A stretch of 64,000 nucleotides of DNA from Erwinia sp. HDF1-3R (GTDB lineage Bacteria > Pseudomonadota > Gammaproteobacteria > Enterobacterales > Enterobacteriaceae): NCBI RefSeq assembly GCF_039621855.1, contig NZ_CP155071.1:2108001-2172000 (forward strand), read 5' to 3'. This document shows, in pieces, positions 1 to 12,067 of the stretch. A model generated the notes under the pieces. It had not been told where the DNA came from. It saw nothing but the letters and a program-made list of their open reading frames with translations, and made no database searches. Each line of letters opens with the position of its first letter. Position 1 is the stretch's first letter. The translations under genes and the position numbers were made by a program.

Positions 1-143
1 TGCTGGCGCAGACCGGCGGGGTCGTCATGCGTTGCCGACAGGCGGATTTGCACAATCGCATTCAGCAGCGGCGAGGCGGCGGCTAGCAGCGGATTATCCT
101 GGCTGACAGAGGTTGGGAGGTCGGTCGTATTTTCCAGTGTCAT
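1..143 (-). CDS. tssL: TssL/DotU-family type VI secretion protein, N-terminal fragment
   Basis: Reverse-strand reading from the ATG at 143 is open to the window edge and gives about 47 residues. They include the run NPLLAAASPLLNAIVQIR, typical of the N-terminus of DotU/TssL proteins, the inner-membrane anchors of the T6SS trans-envelope complex. Only the cytoplasmic N-terminal start is in the window, so the membrane anchor cannot be checked. The gene is co-directional with the lipoprotein gene just upstream (258-755). Identification rests on this short motif and on the lipoprotein neighbour. The window most likely begins inside a T6SS cluster extending to the left. Confidence 0.7.
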   Translation of the reverse strand, partial: MTLENTTDLPTSVSQDNPLLAAASPLLNAIVQIRLSATHDDPAGLRQ

Positions 144-257
144 CAGGATATCACTGTCTCAGCCAGGGGGCAGCTGCGGGGCAGCCACCCTGTGCTTATC
201 ATCGAATAGAGAATCATCGCCTGTCCTGACTCACATTGATCCGGGGTGAAACAACAT

Positions 258-755
258 CTATTCCAGAATCCACGTGGCCGTGCTGTTATTGCGACAGGCT
301 TTACTCTGCCCACCGACATCCACACAGACTTTTTTCGCATTCGTATTTTTGCGCGGGCGCGGACGATCGCTGCGCACCGTTGCATCGTAGAGGTCCGCCT
401 TTACGCCAGCCTTAAAAGGAACATAGCCAATGAGCTGCTGGCTGTCGTCGTCCGCAATCGCCAGCCAGTGATTTTCAACTTCACCGAGCACGGTAAAGGG
501 CTTGCCGTTATCCAGATAGCGTACAATTTTCCCGCCAAACTCCGGGCGAGGCATTACCGAGGCAGCGTATAGCGCACGGTAAGTTTCATTCACTGGCGTA
601 AAGGCGTGGGGGGCCTGAACGGCATAGCGATGCGTCAGCCTGACGCCGTCAACTTCACTGGTCACCAGGGTGTCATCCGTCACAGCGGGGGGAGGCGCTT
701 TACATCCGCTCAGGGTCAGTGCTGCCAGCAGGGTTAACGCAATGCTTGTTTTCAC
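258..755 (-). CDS. SH3-like lipoprotein next to tssL
   Basis: Encodes a roughly 165-residue lipoprotein. The signal peptide ends in a lipobox (LTLSGC, Lys following the Cys), so the mature protein should be lipidated and probably sorted to the outer membrane. The middle part (an EVENHWLAIADDD stretch, then IGYVPF) reads like a bacterial SH3 domain. The C-terminus is basic and contains two cysteines (VCVDVGGQSKAC). I chose the GTG at 755 because GAGGAG lies 6 nt upstream and it gives a compact signal peptide; an upstream ATG at 776 would add seven residues before it. It lies 114 nt upstream of tssL on the same strand, which suggests a T6SS accessory role. It is not an obvious TssJ. Function is not established from sequence. 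Confidence 0.6.
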   Translation of the reverse strand: MKTSIALTLLAALTLSGCKAPPPAVTDDTLVTSEVDGVRLTHRYAVQAPHAFTPVNETYRALYAASVMPRPEFGGKIVRYLDNGKPFTVLGEVENHWLAIADDDSQQLIGYVPFKAGVKADLYDATVRSDRPRPRKNTNAKKVCVDVGGQSKACRNNSTATWILE

Positions 756-1005
756 AGTGCTCCTCGTGAGTCTCATCAGTGAGTCTGATAATCCAGCGGT
801 TTAAAAATGATTTTTTTACCGGCAGGTGAAAAAACCGCACGCAGCCGCACAAAAAATCATTCACGTTTACAGAAAGATAAAACCGCAGTCAGTTTACCTG
901 ACACTTTTGGGATTGGGAACCATTGCGGCCCGCAAGATTACATGTTATTGCGGGCCTGAGAAGAGGGGGACATTTTTGTTCCTGAAACCTGAAAAATCGC
1001 CAGGG

Positions 1006-1557
1006 CTACAGACCATTGCCATAGCGGCCAATCAGCCCCGTCGCCCCCAGCACATGCCCTTTGAGCCTTGCCATCAGCGCGTCTCGCGTGAGCCCTTCGG
1101 GCAGCGCATCAGGCGCAAGATCGGTGGCGATAAGCGTGAAGTTATAGTGATGCGCGCCGCTGCCTGCGGGGGGGCAGGGGCCAGCGTAGCGTTGCGTCCC
1201 GATGCTATTTTTGCCGCCGGTGAAGCCCTTACCCTGGGCGAGCTCGCCCTGAGAGAATTGCGTCTGCTGGGGGGCAATGTTGTAAGCAACCAGATGATCG
1301 ACACCAAGGCCTTTGGCACCCACCGGATCGGTTATCGTCAGCGCAAAGCTTTTGGTCAGCGCGGGGGGAGAGGACCAGCCCAGCGCGGGTGAGATGCCTT
1401 CACCGGTGCAGCTGACGTTACCAGGCGTGTTACCAGCAAACTTTTTTGCCAGCAGCGCGTTATCGTTAAAGTCGGGCGAGACCAGGGTAAAAACCGGCGC
1501 GGCACTCAGGGCGCTGGCACAGAGCAGCAGTGAAGCAGAGAGCACTATTTTCTTCAT
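1006..1557 (-). CDS. Periplasmic YbhB/YbcL-family (PEBP/Raf kinase inhibitor-like) protein
   Basis: A 183-residue protein of the phosphatidylethanolamine-binding-protein fold. Family landmarks are ISPALGWSSPP, the ALTITDPVG ligand-pocket segment, the VDHLVAYNI stretch and the GTQRYAGPCPPAG loop before HHYNF. The ATG at 1557 is preceded by AGGAG at 8 nt and starts a clean signal peptide (MKKIVLSASLLL..ALSAA), so it is exported like YbcL rather than cytosolic like YbhB. A longer in-frame start at 1644 has no ribosome-binding site and would bury the signal peptide. The gene stands alone between the T6SS edge and divergent ychO. Ligand and role are unknown. Confidence 0.85.
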   Translation of the reverse strand: MKKIVLSASLLLCASALSAAPVFTLVSPDFNDNALLAKKFAGNTPGNVSCTGEGISPALGWSSPPALTKSFALTITDPVGAKGLGVDHLVAYNIAPQQTQFSQGELAQGKGFTGGKNSIGTQRYAGPCPPAGSGAHHYNFTLIATDLAPDALPEGLTRDALMARLKGHVLGATGLIGRYGNGL

Positions 1558-1785
1558 CGGATAACTCCTGAACGGGTGGAAATAAAGCCTGGACGATAAT
1601 CCCGTTATCCACCACCGCAACCGCGATCGTCTGACACGGAACAATATCCTGGCTGAACCACCGCCGCTTTCAGCGTGGCACTGCCCGCGCAGTCAGAGAA
1701 ATATGCTAAAGTAAACGTCGAATGATTTTGTGAGAAAGCCTGCATTTTTAATCAGAAAACTGTGCTAGCAGAAATTAGTGAGGTT

Positions 1786-3231
1786 ATGAGCAGACTCAAT
1801 GCCCTTTATCTTTTGAACCGCATACCGATGCTGGCGTTATTCTCCGCGGCCATCGTTTGTCCTGACGTTCTGGCGATGATGACGGAAACGCGGGTTGCCG
1901 ACGCGCCCTTTGACGATCCTGCCAGGTTCAGCGACCTGAACGCTTCGCTGCCCGACCTTGGCAGCACGACGGCCGCAGACAGCGCCACCGAAAAGCGCAT
2001 TGCGGAAGCGGTGAAGAGTATTGGCGAGGCCAGCATGGACAGCGACTCCGACAAATCGCTCGGTAATCAGGCGGGGCAGTGGGCGTTTAATCATTTTCGC
2101 GACGAAGCCGCCCAACGGGCTGAGAATGGGGGAGAGCGACTACTCTCTCCTTATGGTCATGCCGATCTGTCGCTGAAAGTCGACCTGCATGGCAGCTTTG
2201 CGGGAACCTCGGCTCAGCTGGTTACCCCCTGGCAGGACAACTATCAGTATCTGACCTTCAGTCAGGTCGGTGTTGAGCAGACGGATTATGGCGTAGTGGG
2301 CAATGCTGGCGTGGGCCAGCGCTGGCTGGCGGGCAACTGGCGGCTGGGATATAACGGTTTTATTGACCAGATGTTTGAATCCCATCAGCAGCGAGGATCG
2401 CTGGGCGCGGAGGCCTGGGGCGACTTCCTGCGTTTTTCCGCCAACTATTATCAGCCGCTTTCCGGCTGGCGGGATCGCAGTGAATATGGGCAAATGCGGC
2501 TGGCGCGCGGCTACGACATCACCAGCAAGGGCTATCTGCCATTCTATCGCCAGCTGGGCGTTTCGCTAAGCTACGAGCAGTATCTGGGTAACAACATTGA
2601 CCTGTTTAACAGCGGTACGCAGGGTAATAACCCGTCGGCTATCGAGCTTGGCGTAAGCTACACGCCGGTGCCGCTCTTTACCTTTACCGCCACCCATAAA
2701 ACCGCCGATACCGGTGAAACCCAGGATCAGTTTGGTTTAAAAATGAACTACCAGATTGGCGTCGCGCTGAGCAAACAGCTTTCGGCCGAAAATGTCGCGG
2801 CGGCGCGCTCGCTGAGCGGCAGCCGTTACGATGAGGTTAACCGCAATGACACGCCGGTAATGGCCTTTCGTCAGCGCAAAACGCTGTCGGTATTCCTGGC
2901 CACGCCGCCCTGGCAGGTCCAGCCGGGCGAAACGCTGCCGCTGCGGCTGCAAATCCGCAACGCTAACCCGCTTCAGGCCGTTAACTGGCAGGGCGACACG
3001 CAGGCGCTAAGCCTGACGCCGCCGGGGAACAATCTTGATCCGCAAGGATGGAGCATTATTATTCCAGCCTGGGACAGCTCCCCGGATGCCACAAATACTT
3101 ATCACCTCTCCGTCACCCTCGAGGACAGCAGGCAGCAGCGTGTGACCTCGAACTGGATAACGCTTAAGCTGGTGCCGCCGGTGACGCTGCAGGACGATAG
3201 GCCGCCGACTTTCGATCTCATGGCACCCTAG
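1786..3231 (+). CDS. ychO: Inverse autotransporter/invasin-like outer-membrane protein YchO
   Basis: A 481-residue member of the intimin/invasin family. A signal peptide (residues about 1-30) and a short linker precede the inverse-autotransporter beta-barrel (about 90-350; motifs such as VGVGQRWLAGNWRLGYNGF, LGAEAWGDFLRFSANYYQPL and ARGYD). A single Ig-like C-terminal domain follows (KTLSVFLATPPWQVQPGETL, NWQGDTQALSL). It lacks the long Ig arrays of true adhesins and has the size and domain order of E. coli YchO. The ATG at 1786 (MSRLNA) matches the YchO N-terminus; a GTG at 1762 would extend it. In E. coli ychO lies elsewhere on the map, so its position here is a rearrangement. Confidence 0.85.
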   Translation: MSRLNALYLLNRIPMLALFSAAIVCPDVLAMMTETRVADAPFDDPARFSDLNASLPDLGSTTAADSATEKRIAEAVKSIGEASMDSDSDKSLGNQAGQWAFNHFRDEAAQRAENGGERLLSPYGHADLSLKVDLHGSFAGTSAQLVTPWQDNYQYLTFSQVGVEQTDYGVVGNAGVGQRWLAGNWRLGYNGFIDQMFESHQQRGSLGAEAWGDFLRFSANYYQPLSGWRDRSEYGQMRLARGYDITSKGYLPFYRQLGVSLSYEQYLGNNIDLFNSGTQGNNPSAIELGVSYTPVPLFTFTATHKTADTGETQDQFGLKMNYQIGVALSKQLSAENVAAARSLSGSRYDEVNRNDTPVMAFRQRKTLSVFLATPPWQVQPGETLPLRLQIRNANPLQAVNWQGDTQALSLTPPGNNLDPQGWSIIIPAWDSSPDATNTYHLSVTLEDSRQQRVTSNWITLKLVPPVTLQDDRPPTFDLMAP

Positions 3232-3241
3232 GTGATGCTCA

Positions 3242-3321
3242 TCCTGCCGCTGTGATGATTGTCCTGCCGCTGTGATGATTGTCCGGCCATAGCTGTGATT
3301 GTCCGGCCATAAAGGATGCTC
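3242..3321. repeat. 20-bp tandem repeat, four units
   Basis: Immediately after the ychO stop there are four head-to-tail 20-bp units (3242, 3262, 3282, 3302). The first two are identical (TCCTGCCGCTGTGATGATTG). The third and fourth share the diverged start TCCGGCCATA. No reading frame or terminator hairpin is evident. Confidence 0.85.
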
Positions 3322-3506
3322 AGCCTTGCGATATGAGGGGGCCAGGCGTTGATACGCAGCCTGGTGGTCTGGCGCGGGAGAAGCCTGGCTGAGACAGGCT
3401 GTCAAGATCGCCCAGGCTAAAAAATGTGAGTAAAATCACAAAAAACAGCTGTGAATAGTCAGGGTAATTTGCCAGAATTTCAAAAAACACCACGCAGCCG
3501 ATTACT

Positions 3507-4412
3507 ATGATCCTTCGCCCATCGCGTCACTGGTTTGTCCGTCTGTTCTCCTGGCACGGCTCCGTGCTGCCCGGCATCCTGTTCCGACTTGCCCTTAATC
3601 TACTGATGTCGATTGTGGCGATCTTTTGCCTCGACTGGTACGAAACGCTGGGGGTTAAGCTGACCCTGGCGCCGTTCAGCCTGCTGGGGGTCTCCATCGC
3701 CATATTCCTCGGGTTTCGCAACAGCGTCTGCTATGCGCGTCTGACCGAAGCCCGTCAGCTCTGGGGCGGCCTGCTGATTGCCAGCAGAACCCTGCTGCGT
3801 CAGGTGCATGCGATTTCACCGGCGGATGCCACGCGGGTCACCGCGCTGCTGATGGCATTTTGCTACAGCCTCAAGCACCAGCTGCGACGGACCGATCCAC
3901 GGGAGGATTTGCAGCGCTATCTCGGGGATGAGGCCGAAGACGTCCTGCGCCGCCGTGCGCCGACTAACGCTATCGAAATGAAAATTTCCCAGTGGCTGGG
4001 CGATCTTCGCCGCAGCGGTGCGGTATCCGATATTGTCTTTGCCCAGCTGGATAACAGCATCCACCAGCTTTCTCAGGTACTGGGTGGCTGCGAGCGGCTG
4101 GCCAGCATGCCGCTGCCGTTTGCCTACGGTCTGCTGCTGCATCGCACGGTCTACCTTTTCTGTACGCTGCTGCCGTTTGCACTGGTGCCAGATCTGCACT
4201 ACATGACGCCGCTGGTGTCGGTGTTTATCGCCTACAGCTTTCTCTCGCTGGATACGCTGGCCGAAGAGCTGGAGATGCCCTTTGGCTACGCCAATAATCA
4301 CCTGCCGATGGACGCCTTGTGCACCAATATCGAAATCAACCTGCTGGAGATGAATAACCAGCGCGACCTGCCGGCTACGCCCGTCCCCGACGCGCACTAT
4401 CGTCTGACCTGA
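3507..4412 (+). CDS. yneE: Bestrophin-family membrane protein YneE
   Basis: A 301-residue bestrophin/UPF0187 protein, a family of pentameric ion channels (chloride in animals, cation-selective in a characterised bacterial member). It reads closely as YneE: an HGSVLP motif near the start, hydrophobic segments at about 25-45 and 55-75 with LAPFSLLGVSIAIFLGFRN, a paired-helix region around 205-240 (HRTVYLFCTLLPFALVPDLHYMTPL), the family motif LAEELEMPFGYANNHLP and a conserved tail ending HYRLT. Length equals the family norm. It is monocistronic here, flanked by repeat-rich non-coding DNA on both sides. Confidence 0.9.
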   Translation: MILRPSRHWFVRLFSWHGSVLPGILFRLALNLLMSIVAIFCLDWYETLGVKLTLAPFSLLGVSIAIFLGFRNSVCYARLTEARQLWGGLLIASRTLLRQVHAISPADATRVTALLMAFCYSLKHQLRRTDPREDLQRYLGDEAEDVLRRRAPTNAIEMKISQWLGDLRRSGAVSDIVFAQLDNSIHQLSQVLGGCERLASMPLPFAYGLLLHRTVYLFCTLLPFALVPDLHYMTPLVSVFIAYSFLSLDTLAEELEMPFGYANNHLPMDALCTNIEINLLEMNNQRDLPATPVPDAHYRLT

Positions 4413-4482
4413 GCCTGAACCTGAACCTGAGCCTGAGCCTTAGCCTTAGCCAGAGCCAAAGCCAGGACCAGGACCAGGGCTG
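4413..4482. repeat. Degenerate hexanucleotide repeat after yneE
   Basis: About eleven copies of a 6-bp motif (GCCTGA/ACCTGA/GCCTTA/GCCAGA/ACCAGG variants) directly follow the yneE stop codon. This is simple-sequence DNA with no detectable reading frame. Confidence 0.75.
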
Positions 4483-4619
4483 ACTAGCGCCAATGTTTAA
4501 AGCCCTGGCCTGATGCGCACTATTGCTGATCTCAGGCCGGAGTAGACCCTTTTCACGCCCCTAATCATTCTCGCGGCTGCAATCATTTTCACAGCCCCGA
4601 CCCCTCTCACGCCTGCGAT

Positions 4620-4709
4620 TCACCTCATGCCTGAGACCATGCTCATGCATGAAACCATGCACGCGCCTGCGACCATGCTCATGCCTGAGACCGGGCTCGT
4701 GCCTCCAAA
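4620..4709. repeat. 18-bp tandem repeat, five units
   Basis: Five 18-bp units at 4620, 4638, 4656, 4674 and 4692, consensus CATGCTCATGCCTGAGAC, with 1-8 differences each. More degenerate copies may extend left to about 4575. A reverse-strand open frame crosses it (Arg/His/Glu-rich), but its composition is simply that of the repeat and it has no ribosome-binding site, so I do not call a gene. The rest of 4413-5050 holds the ast promoter region. Confidence 0.75.
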
Positions 4710-4850
4710 CAGTGCAGTACGCGTCAAAGAGGTGCATAACTCCCTGATTGGAAGGCGCCAATCTCCGCTCCGATCACAAAAGCGATATTTTATTTTCTGA
4801 ATGCATAAATCCTCTGTTTTTTATTCGGCAAACCTGCGCCTGCCGTAGTT

Positions 4851-4882
4851 TTATTCACTTTTTATGCATTATTAGTGAATAA
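4851..4882. promoter_or_regulatory. Inverted repeat upstream of astC (candidate activator or ArgR site)
   Basis: A perfect 8-bp inverted repeat, TTATTCAC and GTGAATAA, separated by 16 nt, centred about 80 bp upstream of the sigma-54 -24/-12 element. The half-sites contain the TGAAT/ATTCA cores of ARG boxes, and E. coli astC is known to be activated by NtrC and ArgR. The spacing is not that of a canonical ARG box, so the identity of the bound protein is open. Confidence 0.4.
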
Positions 4883-4945
4883 TGATGACCGGTAACTTAT
4901 TGATATTGTGTCAGGTAAAGTGATTTATGCAATTTATTCGCTGGC

Positions 4946-4961
4946 TGGCATGAACTGTGCA
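4946..4961 (+). promoter_or_regulatory. Sigma-54 promoter of the ast operon
   Basis: TGGCATGAACTGTGCA matches the -24/-12 consensus TGGCACG-N4-TTGCW at both invariant dinucleotides (GG and GC) with correct spacing. It lies about 90 nt before the astC start codon. This fits nitrogen-limitation control by NtrC, as known for E. coli astCADBE. Confidence 0.75.
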
Positions 4962-5050
4962 AATTACAGTGAAGCTGTGATGAATCATTTTATTAACATA
5001 AATTAAACCTTTAGTTCACCTTTCGGTGGGCGCTGAAAACAGAGGCCGTC

Positions 5051-6267
5051 ATGCAATCAGAAGTTACCCGCGCAAACTTTGACCAATGGATTGTTCCTAC
5101 CTATGCCCCTGCCGGCTTTATCCCCGTACGTGCATCGGGCTCAACGCTGTGGGACCAACAGGGAAAGTCGTATATTGATTTTGCGGGCGGCATTGCCGTT
5201 AATGCGCTCGGGCATGCTCATCCGGAACTCCAGCAGGCGCTGGTGCAGCAGGCGGCGCTGCTGTGGCATACCGGTAACGGCTACACCAATGAACCGGTGC
5301 TGAAGCTGGCGAAACGGTTAATTGACGCCACTTTTGCCGAACGCGTGTTCTTCTGTAATTCCGGGGCAGAGGCTAATGAGGCAGCGCTTAAGCTGGCCCG
5401 TAAGGTGGCTCATGATGCCGTGGGCGAAGAGAAGAGTGGCATCGTTGCCTTCAGTAATGCTTTTCACGGTCGCACGCTGTTTACCGTCACCGCCGGGGGC
5501 CAGCCGGCTTATTCAAAAGACTTTGCCCCGCTGCCCGGCGGCATCCGCCACGCGGTATTTAATGACCTGGCCTCTGCGGCAGCGATGATCGACGATGCAA
5601 CCTGCGCGGTCATCGTTGAACCCATCCAGGGTGAAGGCGGCGTGGTGCCTGCCGGACCGGCTTTTCTGCAGGGGCTGCGTGAGCTGTGTGATAAGCATCA
5701 GGCCCTGTTGATTTTCGATGAAGTCCAGAGCGGCGTTGGCCGTACCGGTTCGCTTTACGCCTATATGCACTACGGCGTGACGCCAGATGTGCTGACCACC
5801 GCGAAGGCGCTGGGAGGCGGCTTTCCCATTGGCGCGATGCTCACCACTGAAAAGTATGCCCGCGTACTGGGCGTCGGTACCCACGGTACCACCTATGGCG
5901 GTAACCCGCTGGCCGGGGCCGTGGGGGGGAAAGTGATGGAGCTGATTAACCGTCCTGAGGTGATGGCGGGTGTTGCCGAGCGTCACCGTTGGTTTGCTGA
6001 AGGGCTGAATGAGATCAATCAGCGGCTACACCTGTTCAGCGAGATCCGCGGCCTCGGACTGCTTCTCGGCTGCGTGCTGAATCAGGACTACAGCGGTCAG
6101 GCAAAATTGTTCAACCAGGCCGCCGCACGCGAAGGGCTAATGGTATTGATTGCCGGTGCCAGCGTCATCCGCTTTGCGCCGTCGCTGATTATTAGCGAAG
6201 CCGAAGTAAAAGAGGGGCTGGCCCGCTTTGAAAAAGCCTGTCGCGCGGTGATCGACGGAGCGCAATC

Positions 6268-6271
<4 letters not shown>
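5051..6271 (+). CDS. astC: Succinylornithine transaminase AstC
   Basis: A 406-residue class-III PLP aminotransferase catalysing step 3 of the arginine succinyltransferase pathway (N2-succinylornithine + 2-oxoglutarate to succinylglutamate semialdehyde + glutamate). Visible: [17 protein letters not shown] for cofactor phosphate binding, [31 protein letters not shown] and the Schiff-base lysine in [15 protein letters not shown]. The family also includes ArgD; assignment to AstC comes from being first gene of a complete ast operon. Its stop overlaps astA by 4 nt (ATGA), indicating translational coupling. Transcription probably starts from the sigma-54 element upstream. Confidence 0.95.
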
Positions 6272-10093
<3,822 letters not shown>

Positions 10094-10106
10094 TCACGGA
10101 TGAAGC

Positions 10107-10135
10107 GACGCGCGTCTCCTGAAGAGCCGCGCGTC
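10107..10135 (+). other. GC-rich stem-loop between astB and astE
   Basis: GACGCGCG and CGCGCGTC form a perfect 8-bp stem around a 13-nt loop, with no following U-run. It could be an mRNA processing or stability element that sets astE levels relative to astB. Only the structure is visible; the role is inferred. Confidence 0.5.
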
Positions 10136-10177
10136 TGAGCCCGACAAAGGAGCACAAATTCATAACAAGGAGAATGC

Positions 10178-11170
10178 ATGCTGGACTTGCTTACATTAAC
10201 GCTTAGCGGTGAACGTCCATCCCCCCGCGCGGGTCGCAATGCATTTATGCAGTGGCAGTGGCTCGACGACGGCATCCTCGAAATCACGCCGCTGGAGGCG
10301 ACTACCCAGGCGGTAGTTATCTCGGCGGGCATTCACGGCAATGAAACGGCCCCGGTCGAGATCCTCAATGCACTGGTCAGTGAGCTGCTGGCGGGCGATT
10401 TGCCGCTGCTTCCGCGCCTGCTGGTGGTCTATGGTAATCCCACTGCGCTGCGGGCAGATAAACGCTATCTTCGCTGCGACCTGAACCGGCTGTTCGGCGG
10501 CCGCTGGCAGCAGTATGAAGACTGCATGGAGGCGCGACGCGCATGGCGCCTTGAGCAGGCGATGGAGACCTTCTGGCAGGCGGGCAACAGCGACGAGATC
10601 CGCTGGCATCTTGACCTGCATACGGCAATCCGTGGATCCTGGCATACCCGCTTTGGCGTTATGCCGATGCGCGAAACGCCATGGCCGGACGATTTTCTGC
10701 ACTGGCTGGCCGCCGCCGGGCTGGAGGCGCTGGTATTTCATCGTGCACCGGGAGGTACTTTCACCCACTACAGCTCCCGCCACTTTGGCGCAGCAAGCTG
10801 TACGCTCGAACTGGGTAAGGCGCTCCCTTTCGGCAGTAACGATCTCAGCCAGTTCGCCGCGACGCATCAGGCGCTAAGGGCCATACTGACCGGAGGCAGC
10901 CTGCCCGAGGTGGGGGAACCGCCGCTCCGCTATCGGGTATCCCAGCAGCTGACCCGCCAGACGGATGATTTCAGGCTACATATGAGCCGTGAAACTCTGA
11001 ACTTTACCGTCTTCCCTCAGGGGACGCTGCTGGCAGAAGATGGTGAAAAGCGCTACTACGTGCAACAGGCGCGGGAATATGTGATGTTCCCTAATCCTGA
11101 CGTTGCGCTGGGGCAGCGGGCGGGCCTGATGCTGGTTGAGGACAATGCGCATAATCAGGCGCTACGCTAA
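10178..11170 (+). CDS. astE: Succinylglutamate desuccinylase AstE
   Basis: A 330-residue zinc-dependent amidase of the AstE/aspartoacylase family that hydrolyses N-succinylglutamate to glutamate and succinate, the last step of the pathway. The zinc-binding motif GIHGNETAPVEI and the second metal histidine in HLDLHTAIRGS are visible, as is GNPTALRADKRYL-type sequence with the substrate-binding DLNR. The ATG at 10178 has AAGGAG 6 nt upstream. It is the last gene of the operon and is followed by a short GC hairpin at 11211. Confidence 0.95.
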   Translation: MLDLLTLTLSGERPSPRAGRNAFMQWQWLDDGILEITPLEATTQAVVISAGIHGNETAPVEILNALVSELLAGDLPLLPRLLVVYGNPTALRADKRYLRCDLNRLFGGRWQQYEDCMEARRAWRLEQAMETFWQAGNSDEIRWHLDLHTAIRGSWHTRFGVMPMRETPWPDDFLHWLAAAGLEALVFHRAPGGTFTHYSSRHFGAASCTLELGKALPFGSNDLSQFAATHQALRAILTGGSLPEVGEPPLRYRVSQQLTRQTDDFRLHMSRETLNFTVFPQGTLLAEDGEKRYYVQQAREYVMFPNPDVALGQRAGLMLVEDNAHNQALR

Positions 11171-11209
11171 ATAGCAGCGCGCAATGGCGCTCCACTCTGT
11201 TGCGTACTC

Positions 11210-11236
11210 CAGGGGTTAACGCCCCTTACTTTTTCC
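11210..11236 (+). terminator. Probable terminator of the ast operon
   Basis: AGGGG-TTAACG-CCCCT hairpin followed by TACTTTTTCC, 40 nt after the astE stop. The remaining DNA to spy (11237-11476) is AT-rich, with no gene seen. Confidence 0.6.
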
Positions 11237-11476
11237 TTTCCAGCTATTTGCGTTTGTATTACACTTCTCCACTCTTTCTGCATTAATCCCTTTAAATTCA
11301 TACTTCTTAGCAATTCCTCACGGTAATCTTCGCATTCTCTTCATGATTGGCGCTAATTTGTCTTTTATGCTTTCAGGGCTTTACTCACGCTCAGCGTACT
11401 TGACGTTCAGCGCACTAAACTGAGTTCCGACATCGCGACAAAGCTGTCGCCTCAGAACCGAAAAGTAAGGATAAAA

Positions 11477-11968
11477 ATGATGCGTAAATTAACTTCTACC
11501 GTAATCGCCATGACTCTGGCCCTGGGCGCCGCTAATATCGTTCACGCTGCGGCTGATACGCTGACCCCGCCACCGGCCGGTGCCGACAAGCCGATGATGC
11601 ACCAGCCGCCGCGTCATGGTGGTATGCATGAAATGTTTAAAGGGCTGAATCTGACCGATGCACAGAAGCAGCAGATGCGTACCATCATGGATAACGCACA
11701 CAAAGACATGAAGCGTCCATCGCTGGAAGAGCGCCGCGCGATGCATGACATTATCGCCTCTGACAGCTTCGACCAGGCTAAAGCCGAAGCTCAGGCCACC
11801 CAGATGGCGGCAGACGGCAAAGGCCGAGCGCTGAAAATGATGGAAACGCAAAACAAACTGTACAACGTGCTGACGCCTGAGCAGAAAAAACAGTTCAACC
11901 AGAACTTCGAAAAGCGTCTGGCTGAAAAACCGCACCACGAAGGCAAAATGCCTCCTGCTGACGATTAA
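11477..11968 (+). CDS. spy: Periplasmic ATP-independent chaperone Spy
   Basis: A 163-residue Spy/CpxP-family protein with a signal peptide ending near ..IVHAAADT. It has the two LTXXQ motifs that define the family (LTDAQKQQM and LTPEQKKQF). The helical, charged, Met- and His-rich body forms the chaperone cradle that holds unfolding periplasmic proteins. Spy genes are normally induced by Cpx and Bae envelope stress. I did not find a clear CpxR box (GTAAA-N5-GTAAA) in the 300 nt upstream. Gene order astE-spy is as in E. coli. Confidence 0.92.
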   Translation: MMRKLTSTVIAMTLALGAANIVHAAADTLTPPPAGADKPMMHQPPRHGGMHEMFKGLNLTDAQKQQMRTIMDNAHKDMKRPSLEERRAMHDIIASDSFDQAKAEAQATQMAADGKGRALKMMETQNKLYNVLTPEQKKQFNQNFEKRLAEKPHHEGKMPPADD

Positions 11969-12007
11969 GTCTTAGCGACGTAATCAACGCTTAGCGGTCG
12001 CAAACAG

Positions 12008-12066
12008 AAACCGCCGGCGTTGCCCACTCCCTGCCAATGGGATGTGGGCAGCGTCGGCGGTTTTTT
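12008..12066. terminator. Bidirectional terminator between spy and cho
   Basis: A long stem in two blocks, AAACCGCCG/CGGCGGTTT and TGCCCAC/GTGGGCA, is followed by a T-run toward spy's downstream side and an A-rich stretch on the other. It serves convergent spy and cho. Confidence 0.8.
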
Positions 12067-12067
12067 G

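Noticed and set aside
826..1392. A 188-codon plus-strand frame.
   Set aside because: Mostly antisense to the PEBP gene at 1006-1557, which has a signal peptide and clear family motifs.
4561..4761. A 66-codon reverse-strand frame rich in Arg, His and Glu.
   Set aside because: Its composition derives from the 18-bp repeat; no ribosome-binding site and no family resemblance.
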